A DNA stretch of 64,000 nt from Streptomyces sp. Tu 3180 (GCF_009852415.1 NZ_WOXS01000002.1:3636001-3700000), one strand, 5' to 3'. Counted from the first letter of the stretch, positions 9,052 through 17,504 are shown. The notes: generated by a model from the sequence alone, not told the origin. A program made the numbers and translations.

Positions 9052-9287
9052 CATGGTGCTCTTCTTCACAGGCACCCGCGCCGCTGATCCCTGTACGATG
9101 CAGGCGACCCCCAGATGACCTGATCGAACCAACTCTGCCTGACGCAGAGCTGGCGCGACCGTATGGCGGCCGGAACGCCCTGAGCTGTGGCACCGGTATC
9201 TACCGCAGTCAGCGCAAGAGGACAGCTCTCGGCGCGCCCGCCCGACCCGCGCGGGCCGCGCTACCAGGCGGCGGAAAGGCACGGGCC

Positions 9288-10577
9288 GTGGCATCCACGG
9301 TCACCACGTCGAAGGACTCGGCGGCCACCTCCCGCCCGGGATACGGACAGCTGCTGCGCACGCGCGGCGCCTGGACCTTCCTTCTCCCCGGCTTCGCGGC
9401 GCGCCAGCCGTTCGCGATGCTCACCCTCTCCATCGTGCTGCTGGTGCAGCACACCACCGGCTCCTACGGCGCGGCCGGCGCCGTCGCGGCCGTCACCGGC
9501 GTCTCCATGGCGCTGTTCGCCCCCTACAGCGGCCGCCTGGCCGACCGCCACGGGCAGCGCGCGGTCCTCGTGCCCGGTGTCCTGGTGCACACCCTGTCCG
9601 CGCTGGCCCTGACCGCGCTGGCCCTGGGCGACGCCCCCCTGTGGGCGCTGTTCGCCGCCGCCGTGCCCACGGGCGCCTCGGTGCCGCAGATCGGGCCCAT
9701 GGTGCGCGCCCGCTGGGGCGCGAAGCTCAAGGACTCCCCGCTGATGACCACGGCGGCGGCCTTCGAGTCCGTCACCGACGAGTTCACCTTCGTCGTCGGG
9801 CCGCTGCTGGCCACGGCCCTGTGCACGGCCGTCGACCCGGCCGCGGGCCTCGTCACCGAGGCCGCGCTGACCCTCGTGGGCGGCCTGCTGTTCGCCGCCC
9901 GGCGGAGCACGCAGCCGACGGTCGCGGCCGACGGCGGGCACGCGCGCGTGCGGCACGCCTCCGCGTTGCGCGTCCCCGGAGTGCGCGTGCTGATCGTGGC
10001 CTTCCTGGGCATCGGTTCCGTCTTCGGCGGCATGCAGGTCTCGCTGGCCGCGTTCACCGAGTCGATCGGCGAGCCCGGCCTGAACGGCGTCCTGTACGGC
10101 GTCTTCGCCGCGGGCAACATGCTCTCCGGCATCGCCTGCGGGGCCATCGCCTGGAAGACCGCCCCGCAGCGGCGCCTGGTCGTCGGGTACGCGGCGCTCG
10201 CGCTGACCGCCTCGGCCCTGTGGACCGCCCAGTCGGCGCCGCTGCTGGCCGGGCTCGGCCTCCTGGTCGGCATGTGCATCGCGCCGGCCCTGATCACCGG
10301 CTACACGCTGGTGGAGGACCTGGTCCCGGCCGGTGCCCGCACCGAGGCCTTCACCTGGCTGACCGGCGCGGTCGCGCTCGGCCAGGCCGCCGCCGTCACG
10401 ATCGCCGGACAGCTGGAGGACCGCCTGTGGGGCGGCGCCGGTTTCCTGGTGCCGATGGGCGGCACGGTGCTCGCCCTCGCGACCCTGCTGGCGCTCCGGT
10501 CACGGCTGGCGCCGGCCCCGCGCGGACGCACCGTCGCGCGTGGCGTGGGTCACCGCTCCCCCGTCGCAGTGGACTGA
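9288..10577 (+). CDS. MFS transporter
   Basis: 429 residues from the GTG at 9288, which has GGAAAGG upstream. Twelve predicted membrane segments; the loop GRLADRHGQRAVL is the MFS motif A between helices 2 and 3. The translation stays in frame far upstream, but that part is a shadow of the antiporter. The substrate is unknown; the family exports drugs or metabolites. A ~235-bp intergenic region separates it from the antiporter, so it likely has its own promoter. Confidence 0.88.
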   Translation: MASTVTTSKDSAATSRPGYGQLLRTRGAWTFLLPGFAARQPFAMLTLSIVLLVQHTTGSYGAAGAVAAVTGVSMALFAPYSGRLADRHGQRAVLVPGVLVHTLSALALTALALGDAPLWALFAAAVPTGASVPQIGPMVRARWGAKLKDSPLMTTAAAFESVTDEFTFVVGPLLATALCTAVDPAAGLVTEAALTLVGGLLFAARRSTQPTVAADGGHARVRHASALRVPGVRVLIVAFLGIGSVFGGMQVSLAAFTESIGEPGLNGVLYGVFAAGNMLSGIACGAIAWKTAPQRRLVVGYAALALTASALWTAQSAPLLAGLGLLVGMCIAPALITGYTLVEDLVPAGARTEAFTWLTGAVALGQAAAVTIAGQLEDRLWGGAGFLVPMGGTVLALATLLALRSRLAPAPRGRTVARGVGHRSPVAVD

Positions 10578-10607
10578 ACGCGGGGAATAGGCCACTATGG
10601 ATCGTCG

Positions 10608-10634
10608 TTAGCACTCATCGAGTGAGAGTGCCAG
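10608..10634 (+). promoter_or_regulatory. CIRCE-like HrcA operator
   Basis: TTAGCACTC-N9-GAGTGCCAG, 16 of 18 arm positions matching the CIRCE consensus TTAGCACTC-N9-GAGTGCTAA with the exact 9-nt spacing. It lies 10 bp upstream of the FmdB start and overlaps its ribosome binding site (AGGAGGAAG), suggesting heat-shock (HrcA) control of the zinc-ribbon gene. Confidence 0.75.
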
Positions 10635-10644
10635 GAGGAAGACA

Positions 10645-10947
10645 GTGCCCACCTACCAGTACCAGTGCACCGAGTGCGGCGAGGGCCTCGAGGCGGTGCA
10701 GAAGTTCACCGACGACGCTCTGACCGAGTGCCCCAGCTGCCAGGGCCGCCTGAAGAAGGTGTTCTCCGCGGTCGGCATCGTCTTCAAGGGCTCCGGCTTC
10801 TACCGCAACGACAGCCGCGGCTCCTCGTCGAGCAGCTCCCCGGCGTCGTCGAAGTCGTCGAGCTCCTCGTCGTCGACGTCGTCGTCCTCCTCCTCGGACT
10901 CCGGCTCGAGCACCGGCTCGTCGGCCGGCGCCACCACCGCCGCGTAG
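10645..10947 (+). CDS. FmdB-family zinc ribbon protein with Ser-rich tail
   Basis: 100 residues. The N-terminal ~45 residues are an FmdB zinc ribbon with CxxC pairs CTEC and CPSC, followed by GSGFYRND. The remaining ~45 residues are almost pure Ser with Gly/Thr, which is typical of the actinobacterial form. It has a strong Shine-Dalgarno (AGGAGGAAG). The function of the family is poorly defined (regulatory or assembly proteins). It is preceded by a CIRCE-like operator and followed by a hairpin terminator, so it is probably monocistronic. Confidence 0.92.
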   Translation: MPTYQYQCTECGEGLEAVQKFTDDALTECPSCQGRLKKVFSAVGIVFKGSGFYRNDSRGSSSSSSPASSKSSSSSSSTSSSSSSDSGSSTGSSAGATTAA

Positions 10948-10962
10948 CACCGCGTTCCCGCG

Positions 10963-10992
10963 GGACCCCGTCGTCGTGCGACGACGGGGTCC
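10963..10992 (+). terminator. Hairpin terminator after FmdB gene
   Basis: Perfect inverted repeat with 14-nt arms (GGACCCCGTCGTCG and its complement) and a tight loop, 15 bp after the FmdB stop. Confidence 0.8.
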
Positions 10993-11025
10993 TCGGCGTT
11001 CCCGGGTGCGGTTAGGGTGCGGAGC

Positions 11026-11868
11026 ATGGCGAACATGGCGACGGCCGAGATCGGCGTGATCGGCGGCTCCGGCTTCTACTCCTTCCTCGACGACGTGACC
11101 GAGGTCCAGGTGGACACCCCGTACGGGGCGCCCAGCGACTCCCTCTTCCTCGGCGAGGTGGCCGGCCGGCGGGTCGCCTTCCTCCCCCGGCACGGACGCG
11201 GCCACCATCTGCCGCCGCACCGGATCAACTACCGGGCCAACCTGTGGGCGCTCAGGTCGGTCGGTGCGCGCCAGGTGCTCGGGCCGTGCGCGGTGGGCGG
11301 TCTGCGCCCCGAGTACGGGCCGGGCACGCTGCTGGTGCCGGACCAGCTCGTGGACCGCACGAAGTCCCGGGTGAACACCTACTTCGACGGACTGCCGCTG
11401 CCCGACGGCACGGTGCCCAACGTGGTCCACGTGTCCCTGGCCGACCCCTACTGCCCCGCCGGGCGGGCGGCCGCGCTGAAGGCGGCGCGCGGCCGGGACT
11501 GGGAGCCGGTGGACGGCGGCACGCTGGTCGTGGTGGAGGGGCCGCGCTTCTCCACCCGTGCCGAATCGTTGTGGCACCGGGCGCAGGGCTGGTCGGTGGT
11601 GGGCATGACCGGCCATCCCGAGGCGGCGCTCGCCCGTGAGCTGGAGCTCTGCTACACCTCCCTGACCCTGGTCACCGACCTCGACGCCGGCGCCGAGACC
11701 GGTGAGGGCGTCTCCCACGACGAGGTGCTGCGGGTGTTCGCCGCCAACGTGGACCGGCTGCGGGGCGTGCTCTTCGACGCGGTGGCCGCGCTGCCGGCGA
11801 CGGGCGAGCGGGACTGCCTGTGCGCGTCGGCGCTGGGCGGGATGAATCCGGGCTTCGCGCTGCCGTAG
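11026..11868 (+). CDS. mtnP: S-methyl-5'-thioadenosine phosphorylase / MTAP-type nucleoside phosphorylase
   Basis: About 280 residues. It phosphorolyses MTA (or a related purine nucleoside) to the base and ribose-1-phosphate in methionine salvage. Motifs include IGVIGGSGFY, FLPRHGRGHHLPPHRINYRAN, VVEGPRFSTRAES and MTGHPEAALARELELCY. Three in-frame start codons lie close together (GTG 11017, ATG 11026, ATG 11035); GGAG at 11021 fits 11035 best and 11026 gives the usual family N-terminus. A separate unit behind the FmdB terminator. Confidence 0.9.
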   Translation: MANMATAEIGVIGGSGFYSFLDDVTEVQVDTPYGAPSDSLFLGEVAGRRVAFLPRHGRGHHLPPHRINYRANLWALRSVGARQVLGPCAVGGLRPEYGPGTLLVPDQLVDRTKSRVNTYFDGLPLPDGTVPNVVHVSLADPYCPAGRAAALKAARGRDWEPVDGGTLVVVEGPRFSTRAESLWHRAQGWSVVGMTGHPEAALARELELCYTSLTLVTDLDAGAETGEGVSHDEVLRVFAANVDRLRGVLFDAVAALPATGERDCLCASALGGMNPGFALP

Positions 11869-12063
11869 GGGGCGGGGGCTCGGGACGGCGGAGGCCCGGG
11901 ACGGCCAGGGGGCTCGGGACGGCGGGGGCGCGGGGCGGAGCCTCTCCTTCGGGTGAGGGGGATGTCCACAGACCGGTCGTGCGTCCACAGGGCCCGGCGG
12001 GGTGCGGCGCGAAGTCCCATCGTGGGGACCGCAAGCCGGTCCCTCGTCCCAGGTGGTGGTCCC

Positions 12064-12705
12064 GTGTCCCCCCGTCCGTCCCCGTTCCCCTCCTCCCGGT
12101 TCCCCTCCCCCTCCCCCTCCTCTTTCTCTCGCTCCTCCGCGGTGCCGCGCCCCTCCGGCGCCGGCGCCCCTCCCGGCACCGGCGTCCCTCCCCGCTGCGA
12201 GGTGCCGCACTTCGCCCCCGTGCGGGTGCGCGGCGGCCTGCTGCACCCGGGCCGGCTCGCCCGGCACCGGAGGCGGGCCGTGGCGGCCGGCCTCGCGGTC
12301 ACGGCGGCGGCGCTCGTGGCGGCGGGCCCGCGGGACGCCGACCGGTCCCGTGGGCATCCCGGCGGGTCCGCGTCCGCCCGCGCCGCCTCGGCCGCCCTCG
12401 GAGACCGTCCGGTACGGCCGCGGCGGGCGGGGGAGACGGTCACGGCACCGGTGCGGATCGCCGACGCGGCCGCGGTACGGCTGCTGCGGCCGGGCGACCG
12501 GGTGGACGTGATCGCCGCCGAGGAGACCGTGTCCGGCGGCGAGGCCCGCGTGGTCGCGCGCGGGGCGCGGGTGACCGAGGTGCCGGAACCGCTGGAGGGC
12601 GCGGGCGACGGCGGGGCCCTGGTGGTGCTGTCGGTGCCGCGCTCCACCGCGGCCGGGCTGGCCGGCGCGAGCGCCACGGCGCGGCTGGCGGTGACCCTGT
12701 GGTGA
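12064..12705 (+). CDS. SAF/CpaB-RcpC-like domain protein, membrane anchored
   Basis: 213 residues from the GTG at 12064 (AGGTGG upstream). A Ser/Pro-rich N-terminus is followed by a transmembrane segment (AVAAGLAVTAAALVAAG) and a SAF-type domain: GETVTAPVRIADAAAVRLLRPGDRVDVIA and a later VVLSVPRSTAAGLAGA. This layout is that of CpaB/RcpC pilus-assembly-like proteins, but no pilus genes are nearby. Located just upstream of mscL. The role is unknown. Confidence 0.7.
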   Translation: MSPRPSPFPSSRFPSPSPSSFSRSSAVPRPSGAGAPPGTGVPPRCEVPHFAPVRVRGGLLHPGRLARHRRRAVAAGLAVTAAALVAAGPRDADRSRGHPGGSASARAASAALGDRPVRPRRAGETVTAPVRIADAAAVRLLRPGDRVDVIAAEETVSGGEARVVARGARVTEVPEPLEGAGDGGALVVLSVPRSTAAGLAGASATARLAVTLW

Positions 12706-12867
12706 GCCGTGCCCCCTCGAACCCCGTCCGCGCGTCCGGCCCTTCCCCCGGGCGACCGCGCCGGACGGGCCGACCCGGCTGGACAGGCCGCCCCGGCGTC
12801 GGCGTAGGTTGCGGAGCGTTTTGTTCCGCGCGCTGCGCACGTGAGACACGTGAGATGGGGACCCGAG

Positions 12868-13338
12868 GTGAGCGAGAAGAAGGAATCCGGCGTCTGGCAG
12901 GGCTTCAAGGCCTTCCTGATGCGCGGGAACGTCGTCGACCTGGCCGTGGCGGTGGTGATCGGCGCGGCCTTCACCAACATCGTCAACTCGGTCGTGAAGG
13001 GTGTGATCAATCCGCTGGTCGGCGCGTTCGGCACCAAGAACCTGGACAGCTACAGCTCGTGCCTGAAGGGCCCCTGCGAGGGCACCGGCGACGCCGCGAC
13101 GGGCGTGCGGATCCTGTGGGGTTCCGTCCTCGGCGCGACGCTGCAGTTCGTGATCACCGCGGCGGTCGTCTACTTCCTGATGGTCCTTCCCATGGCCAGG
13201 TACCTGGCCCGGCTGGAGGCCCGCAGGAAGGCGAAGGAGGGCACGCAGGAGATCATCGAGGTGACCGAGCTGGAGGTGCTCAAGGAGATCCGCGACGCCC
13301 TCGTCGCGCAGCGCGGCCCCGGCCACGGCGAGCGGTAG
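12868..13338 (+). CDS. mscL: Large-conductance mechanosensitive channel MscL
   Basis: 156 residues. It opens under membrane tension to relieve osmotic downshock. GFKAFLMRGNVVDLAVAVVIGAAFTNIVNSVV is the conserved N-terminal helix and TM1; TM2 is LQFVITAAVVYFLMV; a charged C-terminal helix follows. A periplasmic loop has two Cys residues (SSCLKGPC), unlike the E. coli channel. The GTG at 12868 begins the conserved region; an upstream in-frame GTG at 12841 is less likely. Confidence 0.95.
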   Translation: MSEKKESGVWQGFKAFLMRGNVVDLAVAVVIGAAFTNIVNSVVKGVINPLVGAFGTKNLDSYSSCLKGPCEGTGDAATGVRILWGSVLGATLQFVITAAVVYFLMVLPMARYLARLEARRKAKEGTQEIIEVTELEVLKEIRDALVAQRGPGHGER

Positions 13339-13393
13339 GGCCGGTCCTGGGGACCCGGGCGGCGACCCGCCGGCGGGCGGACCGGACGGCGGA

Positions 13394-13570
13394 TCAGATG
13401 TGGTGGGGCGGCTTCTCGTCGAGGAAGCGCTTCAGATCGGCCGCGCCGTCACCGGAGGGGCGCTCGCCCCATCCGCGGTCGGTGTCGTCCGGGGACTGCT
13501 GGTCCAGCGGGTCGTCGAAGACCAGCGCGGGCTTCGGCTCGCGCGGCCGGGGATCGGGGGCGGTGCTCAT
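13394..13570 (-). CDS. Small acidic conserved Streptomyces protein
   Basis: 58 residues beginning MSTAPDPRPREPKPALVF and ending LKRFLDEKPPHHI. The codons show strong third-position GC, and the start is clear (ATG at 13570). It contains many Pro, Asp and Glu residues and no membrane segment. I recognise no domain and assign no function. It lies between mscL (+) and the P1 peptidase (+), on the opposite strand. Confidence 0.65.
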   Translation of the reverse strand: MSTAPDPRPREPKPALVFDDPLDQQSPDDTDRGWGERPSGDGAADLKRFLDEKPPHHI

Positions 13571-13677
13571 ACGTCCAGGGTACGGCCCCGGTGAACTCGC
13601 CCCCGGCCGGTGACCGGAGGGGCCTCGGCACGGCGATCCGCACGATCGCGTCCCCGTGAGCGGGCGAGACTGGTCCC

Positions 13678-14706
13678 ATGACAGCTGACGCTCTGACGGA
13701 TGTGGCCGGCCTGCGCGTGGGGCACGCGACGCGCACCGGCGGCGGCTGGCTCACCGGCACCACGGTCGTGCTCGCGCCGGAGGGCGGGGCGGTGGCCGCG
13801 GTGGACGTGCGCGGCGGCGGCCCCGGCACGAAGGAGACCGACGCGCTCGATCCGCGCAACCTCGTGCGGAAGGTCGAGGCGATCGTGCTGACCGGGGGCA
13901 GCGCCTACGGGCTCGACGCGGCGTCCGGGGTGATGGCCTGGCTGGAGGAGCGGGGACGCGGGGTGCGCGTCGGGCCGGATCCCGCGCACGTGGTGCCGGT
14001 CGTACCGGCCGCCTGCGTCTTCGACCTGGGCCGGGGCGGCGACTTCCGGGCCCGGCCGGACGCGGCCACCGGCCGGGCCGCGGTCGAGGCCGCGGCGGCG
14101 GGCGAACCGGGGGCGCGGGTGCCGCAGGGGTGCGTGGGCGCCGGTGCGGGGGCCACGGTCGGTCCGGTGAAGGGCGGGGTCGGCACCGCGAGCACGGTGC
14201 TGGGATCCGGGATCACCGTGGCCGCGCTGGTGGTGGCCAACGCGGCCGGTTCGGCGGTGGATCCGGAAACGGGGGTGCTGTACGGGGAGTTGTTCCAGGG
14301 CCGGGTGCGCCCTCCGCGGGCGCGGGTGCACGAGGCCGCGCTGCGGCGGCTCGCGGAGCTGTCCGAGCGGAACGCACCGCCCCCGCTCAACACCACGCTC
14401 GCGGTGGTCGCGACCGACGCGGACCTGTCCAAGGCGCAGGCGCAGAAGCTGGCCGGCACCGCGCACGACGGCATCGCGCGAGCCGTACGCCCGGTGCACC
14501 TGCTCAACGACGGCGACACGGTGTTCGCCCTCGCCACCGGGGAGCACCCGCTCGACGCGGCGGACCCCCTCGCCCTGAACGGCGTCCTCGCGGCGGGCGC
14601 GGACCTGGTGACCCGCGCGATCGTACGGGCGGTGCGCGCCGCCGAGTCGGTGGACGGGCCGGGCGGAGTGTGGCCGTCGTACGGGGAGTTGTACGGCGAC
14701 GGGTGA
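13678..14706 (+). CDS. P1 family (DmpA/NylC-like) N-terminal nucleophile peptidase
   Basis: 342 residues. The fold is that of DmpA aminopeptidase and NylC-type hydrolases, which self-cleave to expose the nucleophile. LTDVAGLRVGHATRTGGG, VEAIVLTGGSAYGLDAASG, GAGAGATVG and GGVGTAS are family motifs. The predicted processing site is Asn238-Thr239 (LNTTLAVVATD), matching the Asn/Thr pair used by NylC rather than the Gly/Ser of DmpA. Probably cytoplasmic, since there is no signal peptide. The substrate is not predictable. Confidence 0.88.
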   Translation: MTADALTDVAGLRVGHATRTGGGWLTGTTVVLAPEGGAVAAVDVRGGGPGTKETDALDPRNLVRKVEAIVLTGGSAYGLDAASGVMAWLEERGRGVRVGPDPAHVVPVVPAACVFDLGRGGDFRARPDAATGRAAVEAAAAGEPGARVPQGCVGAGAGATVGPVKGGVGTASTVLGSGITVAALVVANAAGSAVDPETGVLYGELFQGRVRPPRARVHEAALRRLAELSERNAPPPLNTTLAVVATDADLSKAQAQKLAGTAHDGIARAVRPVHLLNDGDTVFALATGEHPLDAADPLALNGVLAAGADLVTRAIVRAVRAAESVDGPGGVWPSYGELYGDG

Positions 14707-14877
14707 CGGCCGGGGCGCGGGAGCGGGCCCTCCGGCCCGCGACGAACGGGCGATTGTCCCGGTTCTGTCACCGTGAAGCCGTTCACGGGAGCCGGTGGAA
14801 CCCGGGCGGGTGCCGGTCCCCTCTTCCTTCACGCAAGAGGAACGGACCACCCACATCACTCGAACCTGGAGCAGCCC

Positions 14878-16101
14878 GTGACAACGCCGGACATTGCAGC
14901 GCGGCGCGCACTGGTGGCCTGTGCCGCCCTGATGGTCGGCACCTTCACCCTCACCGCGTGCAGCGGCAGCGCGAACGCCGACGGGAAGGACGACGGCAGG
15001 GGCGGCAAGGACTCCGCGAAGACGTCCGTCGCGGAGATAGCCATCTCGGCGAAGGACGGCTCGACCGGCGCGTCCATCAACACCACCGGAGTGAAGGTCA
15101 GCGACGGCCGGCTGACGGAGGTGAAGATGACGGTGGCGGGGACGGGAGAGGCGGTCCCCGGTGCGGTCTCCGCCGACGGACGCGCCTGGAAGCCGAAGGA
15201 GCAGCTGGAGCGCGGGACGAAGTACCGGATATCGGCGACCGCGAAGGACGGCAACGGCCTCACCGCGGCGTCCCATTCCACCTTCACCACCGTCACCCCG
15301 GCGAACAGCTTCATCGGCACCTACACACCGGACGACGGCACCACGGTCGGGGTGGGGATGCCGGTGTCGTTCACCTTCGACAAGGCCATCACCGACAAGA
15401 AGGCCGTGCAGTCGCACATCTCCGTCACCTCCAGCAGCGGGCAGGAGGTGGTCGGGCACTGGTTCGGCGCGCAGCGGCTGGACTTCCGCCCCCAGGAGTA
15501 CTGGAAGGCCGGCTCCAAGGTCACGATGAAGATCGACCTGGACGGCGTCGAGGGCGCGAACGGCGTCCACGGGGTGCAGAAGAAGACGGTCACCTTCACC
15601 GTCGGGCGTTCGCAGGTGTCCACGGTCGACGTCGGCACCCAGACCATGACGGTCGTGCGGGACGGGAAGACGGTCAAGTCCGTCCCGATCTCGGCGGGCG
15701 ACGCGCGGCACACCACGTACAACGGGCAGATGGTGATCTCCGAGAAGTTCACCCAGACCCGGATGAACAGCCAATCGGTCGGGCTGGGCTCCGAGTACGA
15801 CATCCCGGACGTGCCCAACGCGATGCGGCTGACCAGGTCCGGCACCTTCATCCACGGCAACTACTGGTACAACAAGGCCAATCCGCCGTTCGGCCGGCAG
15901 GGCACCAGCCACGGCTGCGTCGGCCTGCAGGACGTGCGGGGCGCCCAGGGGGACACGCCCGGCAAGTGGTTCTTCGACAACTCCATGCTCGGGGACGTCG
16001 TGGTCGTGAAGAACTCCCCCGACACCACGGTGGCGCCGGACAACGGCCTCAACGGCTGGAACATGGAGTGGAGCCGGTGGGTGGCGGGCAGCGCCGTCTG
16101 A
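14878..16101 (+). CDS. L,D-transpeptidase lipoprotein with Ig-like domains
   Basis: 407 residues from the GTG at 14878 (GGAG upstream). A signal peptide ending in the lipobox LTAC (Cys23-24 region) marks a lipoprotein. Two Ig-like domains (residues ~45-265) precede the YkuD domain with catalytic HGTSHGCVGL (Cys nucleophile, His general base). The architecture matches actinobacterial Ldt enzymes that form 3-3 peptidoglycan cross-links and resist most beta-lactams. Followed by a good hairpin terminator. Confidence 0.93.
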   Translation: MTTPDIAARRALVACAALMVGTFTLTACSGSANADGKDDGRGGKDSAKTSVAEIAISAKDGSTGASINTTGVKVSDGRLTEVKMTVAGTGEAVPGAVSADGRAWKPKEQLERGTKYRISATAKDGNGLTAASHSTFTTVTPANSFIGTYTPDDGTTVGVGMPVSFTFDKAITDKKAVQSHISVTSSSGQEVVGHWFGAQRLDFRPQEYWKAGSKVTMKIDLDGVEGANGVHGVQKKTVTFTVGRSQVSTVDVGTQTMTVVRDGKTVKSVPISAGDARHTTYNGQMVISEKFTQTRMNSQSVGLGSEYDIPDVPNAMRLTRSGTFIHGNYWYNKANPPFGRQGTSHGCVGLQDVRGAQGDTPGKWFFDNSMLGDVVVVKNSPDTTVAPDNGLNGWNMEWSRWVAGSAV

Positions 16102-16150
16102 GCGTTCGGCGCCGGTGCACCGGCCGCACGGGATGTTCGAGGGCCTGCCT

Positions 16151-16181
16151 CGGGCCGCGTGGGAATTTCTCACGCGGCCCG
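16151..16181 (+). terminator. Hairpin terminator after L,D-transpeptidase
   Basis: Perfect 11-nt arms CGGGCCGCGTG/CACGCGGCCCG with a 9-nt loop, followed by CTCGTTTTG, 50 bp after the stop. Confidence 0.8.
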
Positions 16182-16187
16182 CTCGTT
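16162..16187 (+). promoter_or_regulatory. SigR-type promoter match (overlaps terminator)
   Basis: GGAAT (16162-16166), an 18-nt spacer, then GTT (16185-16187): the SigR pattern GGAAT-N18-GTT. A start near 16195 would give a ~90-nt leader to the gene at 16286. It coincides with the terminator stem, so it could be chance. Confidence 0.35.
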
Positions 16188-16285
16188 TTGCCTCCGTACG
16201 TTTTCTCGGTTCCCGGACATGATGTCCGACCGAGGGGCTACGGTATGCACCCACAAGGTGACATGCAGCAACGCCGGGAGAAACC

Positions 16286-17032
16286 TTGAGCGTTCCGTAC
16301 GAGACGGCAGCGCACGAACCACCCGACTCGCCCGAGTCTCCTGAGGAGCACCTCGCGCGACTCCTCGGCCGTGCCCTGAACTCCTTCGAGCTGCCGGACG
16401 AGACGATGCGGCGACTGGACTGCGCGCTCGCGCACGACGGTTCGCTGCACTCCGCGCACCACAGCGCGGGCCTGCACCGGGAGACGTACCGGCACACCTG
16501 GCTGCTCGCCGACGGCTCCGCGCTCACACTCTGGGAGCTCGTCCACAACACCGCGCCGGGCAGCGAGCCGCAGCACGAGCTGTACGTCGACGAGGAGGAG
16601 CTGCACACCGCCACCTCCCGGCTGCCGCTGCCGCCGGACACCCCGGACTTCGAGCTGCCGGTGACGGTGCAGCTCCCCCCGGTGCCCGCGCCCCGGCACG
16701 CGTACGTCCCCGACGACTCGGCGGACCACGCGCGCCGCTTACTGCGGCGCGCGGAGAACACCGACCGGCCGGGCCCGGAGACCGCCGAACTGCTGTCCAC
16801 GGCGATCGCGTACCAGATCACGCAGGCCTTCGGCCGCCCCTCCCGGGCGGGACGCTCGGGGCTGTGCTTCTCGCTCTACGAGCACGCGTTCCTGCTGCGT
16901 GACGGCAGGGAGATCTCCCTGTGGGAGGTCGAGCACACGGCCACGCCCGACGGACGGCACATGTGCGAGGTGTACGTCGACGAGGACGCGGCCCGGGAGG
17001 CGATGGAGCGGCGGGCGGCGCAGGTCCCCTGA
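16286..17032 (+). CDS. DUF6227-like hypothetical protein with internal duplication; contains a TTA codon
   Basis: 248 residues from the TTG at 16286 (CGGGAG upstream). The protein is two copies of one ~90-residue unit: residues ~22-110 and ~150-245 share RLLxRAxN, PET, LLxDGxxLxLWExxH and ELYVDE. It is soluble, with no signal peptide. I believe it matches the actinobacterial DUF6227 family; function unknown. Codon 152 is TTA (16739-16741), the rare leucine codon read only by bldA tRNA in Streptomyces, suggesting development-linked translation. Confidence 0.8.
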   Translation: MSVPYETAAHEPPDSPESPEEHLARLLGRALNSFELPDETMRRLDCALAHDGSLHSAHHSAGLHRETYRHTWLLADGSALTLWELVHNTAPGSEPQHELYVDEEELHTATSRLPLPPDTPDFELPVTVQLPPVPAPRHAYVPDDSADHARRLLRRAENTDRPGPETAELLSTAIAYQITQAFGRPSRAGRSGLCFSLYEHAFLLRDGREISLWEVEHTATPDGRHMCEVYVDEDAAREAMERRAAQVP

Positions 17033-17037
17033 CGTCA

Positions 17038-17175
17038 CGGGCCCACGGGCCCACGGCCCCGTGGGCTCACGGACTCACGGCCCCGTGGGCTCACGGTCTC
17101 ACGAACGAACACACGAGCTCACGAACGCAGGGGCTCACGAGCCCACGGATTCACGAGCCCACGGGTTCACGGGCG
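17038..17175. repeat. Degenerate ~10-bp tandem repeat (CTCACGG-type)
   Basis: More than ten imperfect copies of a GGCTCACGGA/CCCACGGGC-like decamer directly after the DUF6227 stop. There is no coding potential. It looks like an expanded satellite. Confidence 0.7.
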
Positions 17176-17182
17176 GTGGCAC

Positions 17183-17488
17183 TCAGCCGCCCTCACCGAA
17201 GCGCCGCACCAGCACCGCGAACGCGTCGCGCTCCGCCGGAGTGAGCTGTACCGCCTCCGCGCGCGGACCCGTCTGCCGCTGCCTCGGCACCGCCGCGGTC
17301 ACCGGACCCTTCGTGCTCGTCGCGCTCCCGTGCCGCCGGACGGCCTCGGCGCGCCCGCACTCCCGCATCCGCCGCCCGCCCCCGAGCCCGCGCCGCAGCG
17401 CCTCCGCCAGGCCCGCCACGCAGACCACGGCCACCAGGGTGAGGGCGGCGGCGCCCGTCATCCTCAGGATCGTGTCGTGCTCAGACAT
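17183..17488 (-). CDS. Small membrane protein of unknown function
   Basis: 101 residues. The N-terminus has one membrane segment (MTGAAALTLVAVVCVAGLAEAL) and is followed by a basic Arg-rich cytoplasmic part, with LTPAERDAFAVLVRRFGEGG at the C-terminus. The start ATG at 17488 is preceded by the fruA terminator. I do not recognise a family; codon use is typical of Streptomyces genes. Confidence 0.6.
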   Translation of the reverse strand: MSEHDTILRMTGAAALTLVAVVCVAGLAEALRRGLGGGRRMRECGRAEAVRRHGSATSTKGPVTAAVPRQRQTGPRAEAVQLTPAERDAFAVLVRRFGEGG

Positions 17489-17504
17489 GCGCCCCAGTAC
17501 ACAC

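Noticed and set aside
7494..9287. Very long reading frame continuous with the MFS gene upstream of 9288
   Set aside because: It is the shadow of the antiporter in another frame; low-complexity Arg/Gly/Ala composition and no domain.
17040..17175. Regulatory array of binding sites
   Set aside because: The decamers are too irregular in spacing and sequence; a degenerate satellite is simpler.
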